Below are positions 16,687 to 24,179 of a stretch of DNA of 64,000 bases, piece by piece. The stretch is taken from assembly GCF_001262605.1 (NCBI RefSeq), contig NZ_LGTC01000001.1, positions 62,001 to 126,000 of the forward strand. The letters are read 5' to 3'. The position numbers and the translations under genes are program-made. How positions within the stretch are numbered: the first letter of the stretch is position 1; each line of letters opens with the position of its first letter. The notes beneath the pieces were generated by a model. It saw nothing but the letters and a program-made list of their open reading frames with translations. It did not search any database and had not been told where the DNA came from. The DNA is from Pseudobacteroides cellulosolvens ATCC 35603 = DSM 2933. GTDB lineage: Bacteria > Bacillota > Clostridia > Acetivibrionales > DSM-2933.

Positions 16687-16902
16687 ATGGATAAGTATTT
16701 TGTTATAAAAAAAGATGAACTTTCAAGATATACGCATCGATTTTCAAGGGAAGCGGTTGAAACAGCAGCTAAGTTGATTGAGTTGTCAAGAAATGAAAAA
16801 GGTAAAAAGCCTAACTCATATATAGTTATTAACCGAGACGAACCCTATGCGGATCAGGTTATTGAAATTATGAAACAGCATGGCCATGATATTAACGATT
16901 GA
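16687..16902 (+). CDS. Hypothetical phage protein, 71 aa
   Basis: MDKYFVIKKDELSRY start, with ribosome binding site TGGAGA 8 nt before ATG 16687. A helix-rich middle (REAVETAAKLIELSR) is followed by YIVINRDEPYADQVIEIM. Small proteins of this pattern are common near origins of clostridial phages. Function unknown. Confidence 0.6.
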   Translation: MDKYFVIKKDELSRYTHRFSREAVETAAKLIELSRNEKGKKPNSYIVINRDEPYADQVIEIMKQHGHDIND

Positions 16903-16915
16903 TTGGAGGTGCAGG

Positions 16916-17323
16916 ATGAACAAAGAAGAATTATTAAAAATATCTGCAATACAACGTGAAATCGAAATAATTAAAATACAGATTAGCAGTGCAGATTACA
17001 GGTATACAGCTGATAGTGTTAGAGGATCTGAAAATGTGTTTCCGTATGTTGAAAGATCATTTTCTGTTAAGGGCTATGATTACGATTCTTACTATGCAAA
17101 ACTGAATCGATTGCAAAGTAAACTTAAAAGAAAACTTGAAGAGCTTATGGATGAGCGTGACAAAGTCTTGGAGTACATTGAGACTGTACCCGATAGCATT
17201 ATGAGGCAGATATTAATGCTTAAGTATATAAATGGCATGACATGGGAGCAGATCGGTATGAAAATTGGGTATTCTGCAAGATCTGTAAGACGTAAACATA
17301 CATGGTTCTTTACTAAAAATTGA
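16916..17323 (+). CDS. ArpU/RinA-like late transcription regulator
   Basis: 135 residues. An N-terminal helical domain precedes a C-terminal sigma-70 region-4-like helix-turn-helix (MRQILMLKYINGMTWEQIG, then YSARSVRRKH). Proteins of this group switch on late genes in Gram-positive phages. ATG 16916 follows GGAGGTG. A promoter with repeated TGGCCAC boxes starts 270 bp downstream and is the likely target. Confidence 0.78.
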   Translation: MNKEELLKISAIQREIEIIKIQISSADYRYTADSVRGSENVFPYVERSFSVKGYDYDSYYAKLNRLQSKLKRKLEELMDERDKVLEYIETVPDSIMRQILMLKYINGMTWEQIGMKIGYSARSVRRKHTWFFTKN

Positions 17324-17337
17324 AAGGATGATATTTA

Positions 17338-17589
17338 ATGAAAATATGGGAAGTTAAAATGCCAGTAGCAGGATATGTAAAATTAGAGATTGAAGCAGAC
17401 GATTATCAAGAGGCCATACAAAAAGCATGGAATAAAATGAGTGATACAAGCAATGACGAATTTATGGAGCATGTTGAAACATTGAGCGTTTTGGACAAAT
17501 TAGCAGATAGTGATAGTAAGATTTTATCAGATGAGGTTGAGGTTTATAAAATTGAAACACATTGCATTGAAGATCCTGACAATTTTTAA
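17338..17589 (+). CDS. Hypothetical acidic phage protein, 83 aa
   Basis: Small acidic alpha/beta protein (MKIWEVKMPVAGYVKLEIEA start, DDYQEAIQKAW helix). GAAAGGATG lies upstream of the ATG. It ends just before the late promoter. No family recognised. Confidence 0.6.
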   Translation: MKIWEVKMPVAGYVKLEIEADDYQEAIQKAWNKMSDTSNDEFMEHVETLSVLDKLADSDSKILSDEVEVYKIETHCIEDPDNF

Positions 17590-17594
17590 AAAGT

Positions 17595-17650
17595 TGGCCA
17601 CCCATGGCCACTTTAAATATGTTATATTAGTATTGTCAGAAGTATGACAA
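17595..17650 (+). promoter_or_regulatory. Late promoter with TGGCCAC repeats and extended -10
   Basis: Two TGGCCAC boxes at 17595-17601 and 17605-17611 are spaced by one helical turn. They are followed by an extended -10, TGT-TATATT (17620-17628). No -35 hexamer is seen, as in activator-dependent late promoters of ArpU-encoding phages. TTGTCA-N6-TGACAA (17633-17650) overlaps the predicted start and could be an operator or 5' hairpin. Confidence 0.6.
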
Positions 17651-17683
17651 AATGAATAATACCTTTTAAAAACACACAAGCAG

Positions 17684-17719
17684 AAAACCGCTTTAGAACA
17701 GAGACTAAGGCGGTTTTTT
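17684..17719 (+). terminator. Leader terminator downstream of the late promoter
   Basis: AAAACCGCTTTAG (17684-17696) pairs with CTAAGGCGGTTTT (17705-17717, one G-U) over an 8-nt loop, followed by T6. It lies between the late promoter and the first late gene, so late transcription must read through it or restart after it. Confidence 0.78.
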
Positions 17720-17745
17720 ATTTTATCAGAAAGGAGGCAATTACA

Positions 17746-18000
17746 ATGGTTAGATGTAAAGTAACAATTGGACCTAAAACTGAGTACGTAGCAGGCATGG
17801 TTAAGATTACAGCAACTCCAAAATCAGGTGATCCTGTGTATGGTAAGTATACCCCATCTGGCTCTGTTACTTTAGACATGGTTAAAGAAGCTGCTGATCA
17901 ACTAATAGTTGGTAAAGAATATTTCTTGGATTTCAATGAAGTACCAGCAGTGACTCAGGAAGTAAAGCCTGAAGCAACATGCCAGAATACATGTAAATAG
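17746..18000 (+). CDS. Hypothetical phage protein, 84 aa
   Basis: Beta-rich protein (MVRCKVTIGPKTEY, VKITATPKSGDPVYG, GKEYFLDFNEVP) with a short Cys-containing tail. AAAGGAGG lies upstream. First gene after the late promoter and leader terminator. Function unknown. Confidence 0.6.
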   Translation: MVRCKVTIGPKTEYVAGMVKITATPKSGDPVYGKYTPSGSVTLDMVKEAADQLIVGKEYFLDFNEVPAVTQEVKPEATCQNTCK

Positions 18001-18041
18001 TTTTATATTGTTTTGTACAATATTTAGTGTAGATTTAACAG

Positions 18042-18070
18042 GCATCCTGAGTGCAATCAGGGTGCTTTTT
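18042..18070 (+). terminator. Intrinsic terminator
   Basis: GCATCCTGA (18042-18050) pairs with TCAGGGTGC (18057-18065, one G-U) over a 6-nt loop and runs into a T-tract (18066-18070). It is inside the rightward late transcription unit. Confidence 0.7.
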
Positions 18071-18095
18071 AAGTTTATACGATGGGTGATTTATT

Positions 18096-18254
18096 ATGGA
18101 AGACATGGTTAAAGAAGCAAACAAAGTTGTAAGCAGATATGCAGCAGATCAAATACTGATTAAGCAATGGTTTAAAAATGTATTGGGCTTTCTGGTACTT
18201 GAGATTGTTGTAACATTGGTCGTTATTAGTGCAGTAACGTTGATAAGGATGTGA
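18096..18254 (+). CDS. Small single-pass membrane protein, 52 aa
   Basis: Short gene (MEDMVKEANKVVSRYAADQI) with one C-terminal helix (GFLVLEIVVTLVVISAVTLI). A GGGTGAT box precedes ATG 18096. Located between the late promoter and HNH. Function unknown. Confidence 0.5.
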   Translation: MEDMVKEANKVVSRYAADQILIKQWFKNVLGFLVLEIVVTLVVISAVTLIRM

Positions 18255-18258
18255 TTAT

Positions 18259-18459
18259 ATGATTACGAGATTTAAATTTATTCGTGAAAGTGAATTTGAG
18301 GCTTTCGAAAGAAAGCTATGGGAAGTAGTAAAAGAGGCGGATAAAGCGGGGTATGAGGTTGATATAAAATATCAGATGGCTCCAGTTGGAACAACACTTA
18401 TTTATACAGCAATAGTCATTGGTAGAGGTGAGACATATGAACCTATACAAGACACCTAA
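18259..18459 (+). CDS. Hypothetical phage protein, 66 aa
   Basis: Alpha/beta protein (MITRFKFIRESEFEAFERKL start) overlapping the next gene by 23 bases, which suggests translational coupling with HNH. No recognised domain. Confidence 0.55.
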   Translation: MITRFKFIRESEFEAFERKLWEVVKEADKAGYEVDIKYQMAPVGTTLIYTAIVIGRGETYEPIQDT

Positions 18460-18727
18460 ATGGATCCGTAAAAGGATTGTAATTCTTAAGCGTGATGAGT
18501 ACATGTGCAGAGAATGCAAGCGATATGGTAAGACTACTGCTGCAACAACAGTACACCATGTCATACCAGTCGAGAAGGATCTTAAGCTAGCCTTTGTAAA
18601 TAACAACTTGCTAAGCTTATGTGCTTCGTGCCATGATGCAATGCATGACAGGATAACAAACGAGTTAACAGCACTCGGATCACTGTGGGTTACTAGGCTG
18701 GGGTTATCCCCCCACCTTGAAAAATAA
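18437..18727 (+). CDS. HNH endonuclease
   Basis: 96-residue HNH nuclease. CRECKRYGK and SLCASCHDAMHD give the two CxxC zinc pairs, and TVHHVIPVEKD holds the metal-binding His pair. In HK97-type phages the HNH protein works with the terminase to cut DNA at cos, and the gene normally sits beside the small terminase. Here a 1.5-kb cassette separates them. ATG 18437 has GAGGTG 6 nt upstream. Confidence 0.9.
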   Translation: MNLYKTPKWIRKRIVILKRDEYMCRECKRYGKTTAATTVHHVIPVEKDLKLAFVNNNLLSLCASCHDAMHDRITNELTALGSLWVTRLGLSPHLEK

Positions 18728-19068
18728 TTGGCACACGCCTACAGACCGGAGGGTGCCGCCTTTTCCAACTCTGAAGAAATTTTAGAAAAAGGGGGGAACA
18801 AATAGAGTAATCCTTCTACAAGGACTTTTTATTTCAGAGTTACTATTGTTGAATCAGATTAGTTTATATGGTAATATTGAATTGTAAAAATATTACTGGA
18901 TGGATACTTATTTAAATAAGGAAGAACGGCATTTCCATAAACGACGCTTGTCAGAAATGCAAAGTTAGGCAAAAGATGGTGCAGTTAATATATATGTGCC
19001 GTCCATGGGTGCGAAAAAAGATTTTGGATATGTTTTTATAGTATTTATAAGTAAAGGCTGTGATTTTT
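18728..19068. other. Structured AT-rich intergenic region with possible cos
   Basis: The left part (about 18705-18780) has GGGG-TTA-TCCCC and GGCAC/GTGCC pairings just after HNH, where a cos site would lie. The right part holds GTAATATT/AATATTAC (18871-18878 with 18888-18895), the palindrome CTTATTTAAATAAG near 18908-18921, and two competing pairings. GCATTTC (18929-18935) pairs with GAAATGC (18954-18960), while ACGGCA (18926-18931) pairs with TGCCGT (18997-19002). These could form an RNA ahead of the HEPN gene. No known riboswitch fits. Confidence 0.4.
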
Positions 19069-19821
19069 ATGGAAGATGTTATTAAAGAAAAAATCGATGA
19101 ATTAATTTATAATTTAGGTTCGCTTTTTAGTGAGTTATTATCTGCTAAAACATTATATGATATTGGAAGAGTGAATATAGATAGCATTTCAAATGATATT
19201 TGTATTTCTCCAATTGTAGGTCCAGATTTACAAATTGAACCTATTCATATTTCAGTAGTTAAAAAATACAAAGAAAAATATCCTCACTTTATTTTTGAGG
19301 TTTATCACGGTAAAGTGGTTCAATTATTAAATAATCTTTTAGATGATATATTTGAGCAGTTAGTTAAATTTCATTTCTCTGGACAAAGGGTCTTTTCCGA
19401 ATTAAAAAAGCAAGATGTAAAAATTGATTTTGCTACAGATACTGATCATAATATACAAATTAAAGATAATTTGCAGAAAGATTATTCTTTTAAAGACTTT
19501 ACAGAAAGAGTAAGAATAATAAATAAAGTCCTTAATCCAAGCAATAACGGAAATACTGAGTTGGATAATGTTAAAATGAATGTAATTCTTCGTAATACTG
19601 TTCAGCATAGAAATAATATATTGGATGAATATATTTTTAGTAAATTGGGACGCTCAGAGATTCATTTACAAAATGATCAAGGTGAAAAAGTATCTTATAA
19701 AAAGGGGGATCAAATCAGTATATCTATTCCTGATATACATTTATTCATTAGATCTTTATTATTAATTATTCAGATATGGAGGAAGGGAAATGAGCAATTA
19801 TTCACTGGAAGTGGTTTCTGA
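19069..19821 (+). CDS. HEPN-like protein (candidate RNase/toxin), accessory cassette
   Basis: About 250 residues, visibly more AT-rich than the flanking packaging genes. The mainly helical protein has ILRNTVQHRNNILDEY near residue 180, matching the HEPN RNxxxH (Rx4-6H) active-site pattern. The preceding long helices (VVQLLNNLLDDIFEQLVKF) and a final hydrophobic helix (HLFIRSLLLIIQIW) also fit. HEPN proteins of this type are often RNases in toxin-antitoxin or anti-phage systems. ATG 19069 is preferred over GTG 19060. The next gene overlaps it by 32 bases. The exact HEPN subfamily is not identified. Confidence 0.6.
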   Translation: MEDVIKEKIDELIYNLGSLFSELLSAKTLYDIGRVNIDSISNDICISPIVGPDLQIEPIHISVVKKYKEKYPHFIFEVYHGKVVQLLNNLLDDIFEQLVKFHFSGQRVFSELKKQDVKIDFATDTDHNIQIKDNLQKDYSFKDFTERVRIINKVLNPSNNGNTELDNVKMNVILRNTVQHRNNILDEYIFSKLGRSEIHLQNDQGEKVSYKKGDQISISIPDIHLFIRSLLLIIQIWRKGNEQLFTGSGF

Positions 19822-20020
19822 ACCTAAACCTGGCACAGCTACAGTCTTTGTTCATACAAAGAAAGGTAAGTATTCTTTTATACAAGGTTATGGAAATGAC
19901 AATTATCAATGTGGTGTATGTAAAAATATCCTTGCGGAGAAAGTTGATAGAGGACAAATTACTAGCATAGTATTCAAATGTCCTAACTGTGATAGTTTCA
20001 ATGTATTAAAAGGAACCTAA
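19790..20020 (+). CDS. Zinc-ribbon protein overlapping the HEPN gene
   Basis: 76 residues. A beta-rich start is followed by CGVCKNILAEK and FKCPNCDSFNV, two CxxC knuckles of a rubredoxin-like zinc ribbon. GGAGGA lies 6-7 nt before ATG 19790, inside the HEPN coding region, so translation is likely coupled. It could be a partner or antitoxin of the HEPN protein, but that is inference from arrangement. Confidence 0.65.
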   Translation: MSNYSLEVVSEPKPGTATVFVHTKKGKYSFIQGYGNDNYQCGVCKNILAEKVDRGQITSIVFKCPNCDSFNVLKGT

Positions 20021-20029
20021 AAATGAGGC

Positions 20030-20047
20030 ACAGACGTTCGTGTCTGT
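20030..20047 (+). terminator. Short hairpin after the HEPN/zinc-ribbon pair
   Basis: ACAGAC (20030-20035) pairs with GTCTGT (20042-20047) over a 6-nt loop, followed by a few T. It is a weak terminator candidate. The remaining bases to 20272 contain no gene, only short imperfect repeats and the AGGAGGGGG ribosome binding site of the next gene. Confidence 0.35.
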
Positions 20048-20272
20048 TTGGCTATGTGGCACATACTTCGCATAATGCCTTGGAGCCATTGCGATATTGG
20101 GCAAAGCATTTAGAACTTTCTTAGGAGTATCGCCTCTCAGAGTTTTTGGTTCAATATCAAGTTTACCTATTAAATTACCTAATACTTAACCAAGTACTAG
20201 TTTACAAACATACGAACATTGGAGAAAATATAGGAGTAGAAAGCAAAAGATACCTTATAGGAGGGGGAACAG

Positions 20273-20668
20273 ATGGAAGCGTCGAATAGCTTAAAGCTCA
20301 TTCATGAAGATAAATTTTCTGAAATATTTTCTCAGACTGTTGAGGACATGAAAAAGCTTGGAACTTACAAACAAGAATTTTCCCCCGCAATTACCAGGTA
20401 TGCAGAAATGCGATTGCAGTTTGAAATATTAATGTCCCAATGGTATTCGGAAGGGTGTAAAATTACTGAGAAATACACAAACAAAGCTGGAGCTACAAAT
20501 AACAGAAAAACAGCATTATACCAGTCGATTGAAACATTGAGAAAAGAAATAACAGATTTAGAAAATATCTTTGGCCTAACTCCTGCGGGACTGAAGAAAA
20601 TTAAAAATTCTGGGCTTGATGATAAAAAAACAAGTCTATTGGCAGAGGCATTAAAGAGTCTTGAATAA
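20273..20668 (+). CDS. Terminase small subunit, P27 family
   Basis: 131 residues, helical. YAEMRLQFEILMSQW and the C-terminal IFGLTPAGLKKIK (LGLTPASRxK-like motif) are hallmarks of P27-type small terminases. It binds phage DNA at the packaging site and loads the large subunit. The start has GGAGGGGG, and the end overlaps terL by 8 bases. Confidence 0.88.
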   Translation: MEASNSLKLIHEDKFSEIFSQTVEDMKKLGTYKQEFSPAITRYAEMRLQFEILMSQWYSEGCKITEKYTNKAGATNNRKTALYQSIETLRKEITDLENIFGLTPAGLKKIKNSGLDDKKTSLLAEALKSLE

Positions 20669-22412
20669 ATTTAAAAACTTTGACATTGTAATGAAATATG
20701 CTAACGATATTGTAAGCGGGAGAAAAGTTGCATGTAAGAATCAAATTCTTTGTTGTAAAAGGTTTTTGAAGGACTTAGAAAATCCGGAATATGAATTCAA
20801 TCCCAAAAATGCTGAGTTCGTTATTGGAATAATTGAAAAGACATTTTGTCACCAACAAGGCGAGAAACTTGACGGAACACCGTTAAGAGGAACGCCTTTT
20901 TTATTGGAACCGTTTCATAAGTTTATAGTATATAACCTTGTGGGCTTTTACCATAAAGGCACTGATATTGTAAGATTTCATGAGGCCCTTATTTATATAC
21001 CTCGAAAGAATATTAAAACTTCTTTTGCTGGTGCTCTAGCATATGCTCTTGGTTTACTGTACCGGAAAAGCGGATCCAAGATATATATAACTGCTGCTGC
21101 ATTAGCTCAGACCTTGGAAAGTTTTAATTTTATAAAATACAACATTGTAAGGATGGGCGAAGAGGATAGCTTCAGGATTATTGATAATAACAATGAGCAT
21201 TCAATAAGCACTGAGTTTGAGGACGGGTTATTTTTTGTTAGGGCATTGGCAGCCAACCCAGATGCCCAGGATTCATTTAACTGCAATATTGCAATTGCAG
21301 ATGAGATACATGCTTTCAAAAAACCTAAACAATACAATTTGTTCAAGGAGGCAATGAAAGCATATACAAATAAACTGATGATTGGTATAACTACTGCTGG
21401 CGATGATATGAACAGCTTTTGTTATCATCGCTTGACATATTGTAAGAAGGTCCTCAATGGTACTGTTAAAGACGAGCAGTATTTTATTTTTATCTGTGAA
21501 GCTGATCCGGATGAGAGTGGGGATATTGATTATACAAATCCTATAGTACATGAAATGGCCAATCCTGCTTATGGTGTATCAATAAGGCCAAATGAGATAC
21601 TTAATGATTCGCTTCAGGCTCAGAATGATCCGCAGCAGAGAAAAGACTTTTATGCAAAGTCTCTCAATGTTTATACTTCAGCACTTAAAGCTTATTTTGA
21701 TTTATATGAATTCCAAGTAAGCAACCATGAAGCAGAAAAAGCACTTGGAATTGATCCATTATGGCCTCTGCAGAAAAAGATTGAGTTTGTGAGAAAGTTG
21801 TTAATATCATTTTATGGAGGATCCGACCTGTCCAAGTTGCACGATCTAACAGCCGGATCCTTGTATGGCAGTTACAAAGACATTGATATTATATTGCCTC
21901 ACTGCTGGTTTCCGATTGTTGCAGCTCATAGAAAAGCGGATGAGGATAATATCCCGCTATTCGGTTGGAAGGATGATGGCTGGTTAACAATGAGTAATTA
22001 TCCAACTGTTAACCATGCAGAAATAATTAACTGGTATAAAGACCTGAAAAAGCAGGGCTTTAAAATAAAGCAGATTGGCCATGATAGAAAGTTTTGTCGT
22101 GAATATTTTATCGGTATGCAGGCAGCTGGATTTAAGATAGTTGACCAGCCTCAATACTTTTATAAAAAGTCTGAGGGCTTCCGGAGGATTGAGAAAAAAG
22201 CCAAAAACAAACAGCTGTATTACTTTGGTGCTGAGCCTTTTGAGTATTGTGTCCAGAATGTCCTGGCGATTGAAAAGACTGATGACATGATACAGTATGA
22301 AAAGGTTGAAGAAAAAAGCCGTATAGATGTATTTGATGCGGCTGTTTTTGCATGTGTAAGAATGTTAGAAGATTTAGAGCGAAGTCAAAATGCAAAGGGG
22401 TGGCTTGATTAA
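20661..22412 (+). CDS. Terminase large subunit
   Basis: Packaging motor ATPase and nuclease of 583 aa. The early part has the VACKNQILCCKRFLKDLE motif, an ATPase region with PRKNIKTSFAGALA (Walker A-like) and Walker B NIAIADEIHAF. The nuclease domain has GGSDLSKLHDLTA and later FDAAVFA acidic residues. TTG 20661 overlaps the terS stop. It packages DNA into proheads together with P27 and HNH. Confidence 0.95.
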   Translation: MNKFKNFDIVMKYANDIVSGRKVACKNQILCCKRFLKDLENPEYEFNPKNAEFVIGIIEKTFCHQQGEKLDGTPLRGTPFLLEPFHKFIVYNLVGFYHKGTDIVRFHEALIYIPRKNIKTSFAGALAYALGLLYRKSGSKIYITAAALAQTLESFNFIKYNIVRMGEEDSFRIIDNNNEHSISTEFEDGLFFVRALAANPDAQDSFNCNIAIADEIHAFKKPKQYNLFKEAMKAYTNKLMIGITTAGDDMNSFCYHRLTYCKKVLNGTVKDEQYFIFICEADPDESGDIDYTNPIVHEMANPAYGVSIRPNEILNDSLQAQNDPQQRKDFYAKSLNVYTSALKAYFDLYEFQVSNHEAEKALGIDPLWPLQKKIEFVRKLLISFYGGSDLSKLHDLTAGSLYGSYKDIDIILPHCWFPIVAAHRKADEDNIPLFGWKDDGWLTMSNYPTVNHAEIINWYKDLKKQGFKIKQIGHDRKFCREYFIGMQAAGFKIVDQPQYFYKKSEGFRRIEKKAKNKQLYYFGAEPFEYCVQNVLAIEKTDDMIQYEKVEEKSRIDVFDAAVFACVRMLEDLERSQNAKGWLD

Positions 22413-23611
22413 TGAGTAAAAACAAAAAGCTTAATAACAACACAAGGGATGCACCGCAAAAGAGAAATTTTGTTGGTCTGTGTACTATGGATGCTTACAA
22501 CATACTTACTACTTCGGGGTATACGAGGTTATCTAATTGCCCTGAAGTAAAAATGTGTGTGGACATATACGCTGATCTTATTAGCAGTATGACTCTGTAT
22601 CTTATGCAGAATACGGATAAAGAGGGAGACATAAGGGTTAAAAATGCATTATCCAGAAAGCTTGACATTGAACCTAATAACCTTATGACACGTAAAGCTT
22701 GGATGTATAACATAGTATGGACAATGATGCTTGAGGGTAATGGAAATCAAGTTACATATGTTAGGTATTCTCCAGATGGCTATATAGAAAACCTTGAACC
22801 ACTAAAACCTTCACAGGTTTGTTTCGAAGATATACCAGGAGGATATCAAATAAGATACGGTGGTGTTACATTCAGTCCCGACGAGGTTTTGCACTTTGCT
22901 ATCAATCCAGATCCTGAAAAGCCCTGGATAGGTACTGGATATAAAACAGTGTTGAAGGATGTTGTAAAAGGATTGAAGCAGGCAAGTACAACAAAGCAAG
23001 CTCTAATGGAAAGTCCCAGTCCATCAATAATTGTTAAGGTTGACGGTCTTACAGAAGAGTTTTCAAGCAAAGAGGGAAGAAAAAAACTTTCTGAACAGTA
23101 CCTTGATGCAAGCGAAAATGGCCGACCTTGGTTTATACCAGCAGATATGTTTCAAGTGAACCAGGTTAAGCCTCTTACACTTAATGATTTGGCTATAAGC
23201 TCAAATTTGGAAATAGACAAAAGGACGGTTGCCGGTATATTCGGAGTACCGCCTTTTTTAGTTGGTGTGGGTGACTTCAACGCTGAAGAATATAACAACT
23301 TCATAGGCTCAAAGATTTTGGGGAAAGCCAAGGTAATTGAGCAGGAGCTTACAAGAAAGCTTTTGTATGCTCCAGATCTATACTGGCGATTCAATCCTAG
23401 GAGCTTATACTCATACAGCTTACCCGACATTGTTTCTGCCGGCTCCGCTATGGTTGATAGGATGGCCATGAGGCGTAATGAGTGGCGTGATTGGATTGGA
23501 ATGTCTCCTGATCCTGAAATGGATAAGTTACTGGCATTAGAAAATTATTTGCCGGCTGACAGATTGGGGGATCAGAAAAAATTAAATGGGGGAGGTGGTG
23601 ATGATGAATAG
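22412..23611 (+). CDS. Portal protein, HK97 family
   Basis: 399 residues. Conserved portal features: VKMCVDIYADLISSMTLYLM, ALEPLKP-like ENLEPLKPSQV, SPDEVLHFAINPDPEKPW, and VPPFLVGVGDFNAEEYNNF. Forms the dodecameric DNA channel at a capsid vertex. It overlaps the terL stop by 1 base and the protease start by about 10 bases. Confidence 0.95.
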   Translation: MSKNKKLNNNTRDAPQKRNFVGLCTMDAYNILTTSGYTRLSNCPEVKMCVDIYADLISSMTLYLMQNTDKEGDIRVKNALSRKLDIEPNNLMTRKAWMYNIVWTMMLEGNGNQVTYVRYSPDGYIENLEPLKPSQVCFEDIPGGYQIRYGGVTFSPDEVLHFAINPDPEKPWIGTGYKTVLKDVVKGLKQASTTKQALMESPSPSIIVKVDGLTEEFSSKEGRKKLSEQYLDASENGRPWFIPADMFQVNQVKPLTLNDLAISSNLEIDKRTVAGIFGVPPFLVGVGDFNAEEYNNFIGSKILGKAKVIEQELTRKLLYAPDLYWRFNPRSLYSYSLPDIVSAGSAMVDRMAMRRNEWRDWIGMSPDPEMDKLLALENYLPADRLGDQKKLNGGGGDDE

Positions 23612-24179
23612 AGGCGTAAGGCAAGCCCGAAGCCAAGCGACTCAGTTTAGGGCAGCTGAGGATAACGGAGAGAAGTATATTGAAGGTTATTTTTCCGTGT
23701 TTGGATCCACATATGAACTTTGGCCAGGAGCAACAGAGAGCATTGACACTCATGCATTTGACGGTGCACTGAACGATGATATAAGGGCCTTGATCGATCA
23801 TGAAACAAGATTGGTCCTTGGCCGTAATAAATCCGGTACCCTTGAATTGAAAGTTGACTCAAGAGGGTTATGGGGAAAGATCAGGCTCAATCAAAATGAT
23901 ACCGATGCGATGAATTTATATGCCCGTGTGGAAAGAGGGGATGTAGACCAATGCTCTTTTGGGTTCGACATTCTGGAAGAGGACACAGAGTACCGTGATG
24001 ATGGATCCGTTCACTGGACCATTAAAAAAGTAAAGTTGTATGAGGTAAGTTGTGTAACCTTCCCAGCATACAAGGACACTTCAATTTCCGCAAGAAAGCA
24101 GGATTTTGAAGCAATTAAAAAACGAAAGACTGATGAATGGAAAAAGAGGATGAAAGAGAGGTTGAAGAAAGAATGTTAA
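23601..24179 (+). CDS. Prohead protease, HK97 family (U35)
   Basis: About 192 residues. YIEGYFSVFG, DDIRALIDHETRLVLGR (catalytic His) and VDQCSFGF (catalytic Ser) with YEVSCVTFPAY form the typical core of the HK97 maturation protease, which cleaves the capsid delta domain. The start is ATG 23601 or 23604 after GGAGGTGG. It overlaps the capsid gene. Confidence 0.93.
   Translation: MMNRGVRQARSQATQFRAAEDNGEKYIEGYFSVFGSTYELWPGATESIDTHAFDGALNDDIRALIDHETRLVLGRNKSGTLELKVDSRGLWGKIRLNQNDTDAMNLYARVERGDVDQCSFGFDILEEDTEYRDDGSVHWTIKKVKLYEVSCVTFPAYKDTSISARKQDFEAIKKRKTDEWKKRMKERLKKEC

Noticed and set aside
18920..19019. Possible cyclic-di-GMP (GEMM-type) riboswitch, because of the ATGCAAAGTTAGG segment
   Set aside because: The conserved GEMM core and its tetraloop/receptor arrangement are not present, and the helices that do form compete with one another.
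18871..19068. Retron-like non-coding RNA ahead of the HEPN gene
   Set aside because: No reverse transcriptase gene follows, and the inverted arms do not have the msr/msd order.
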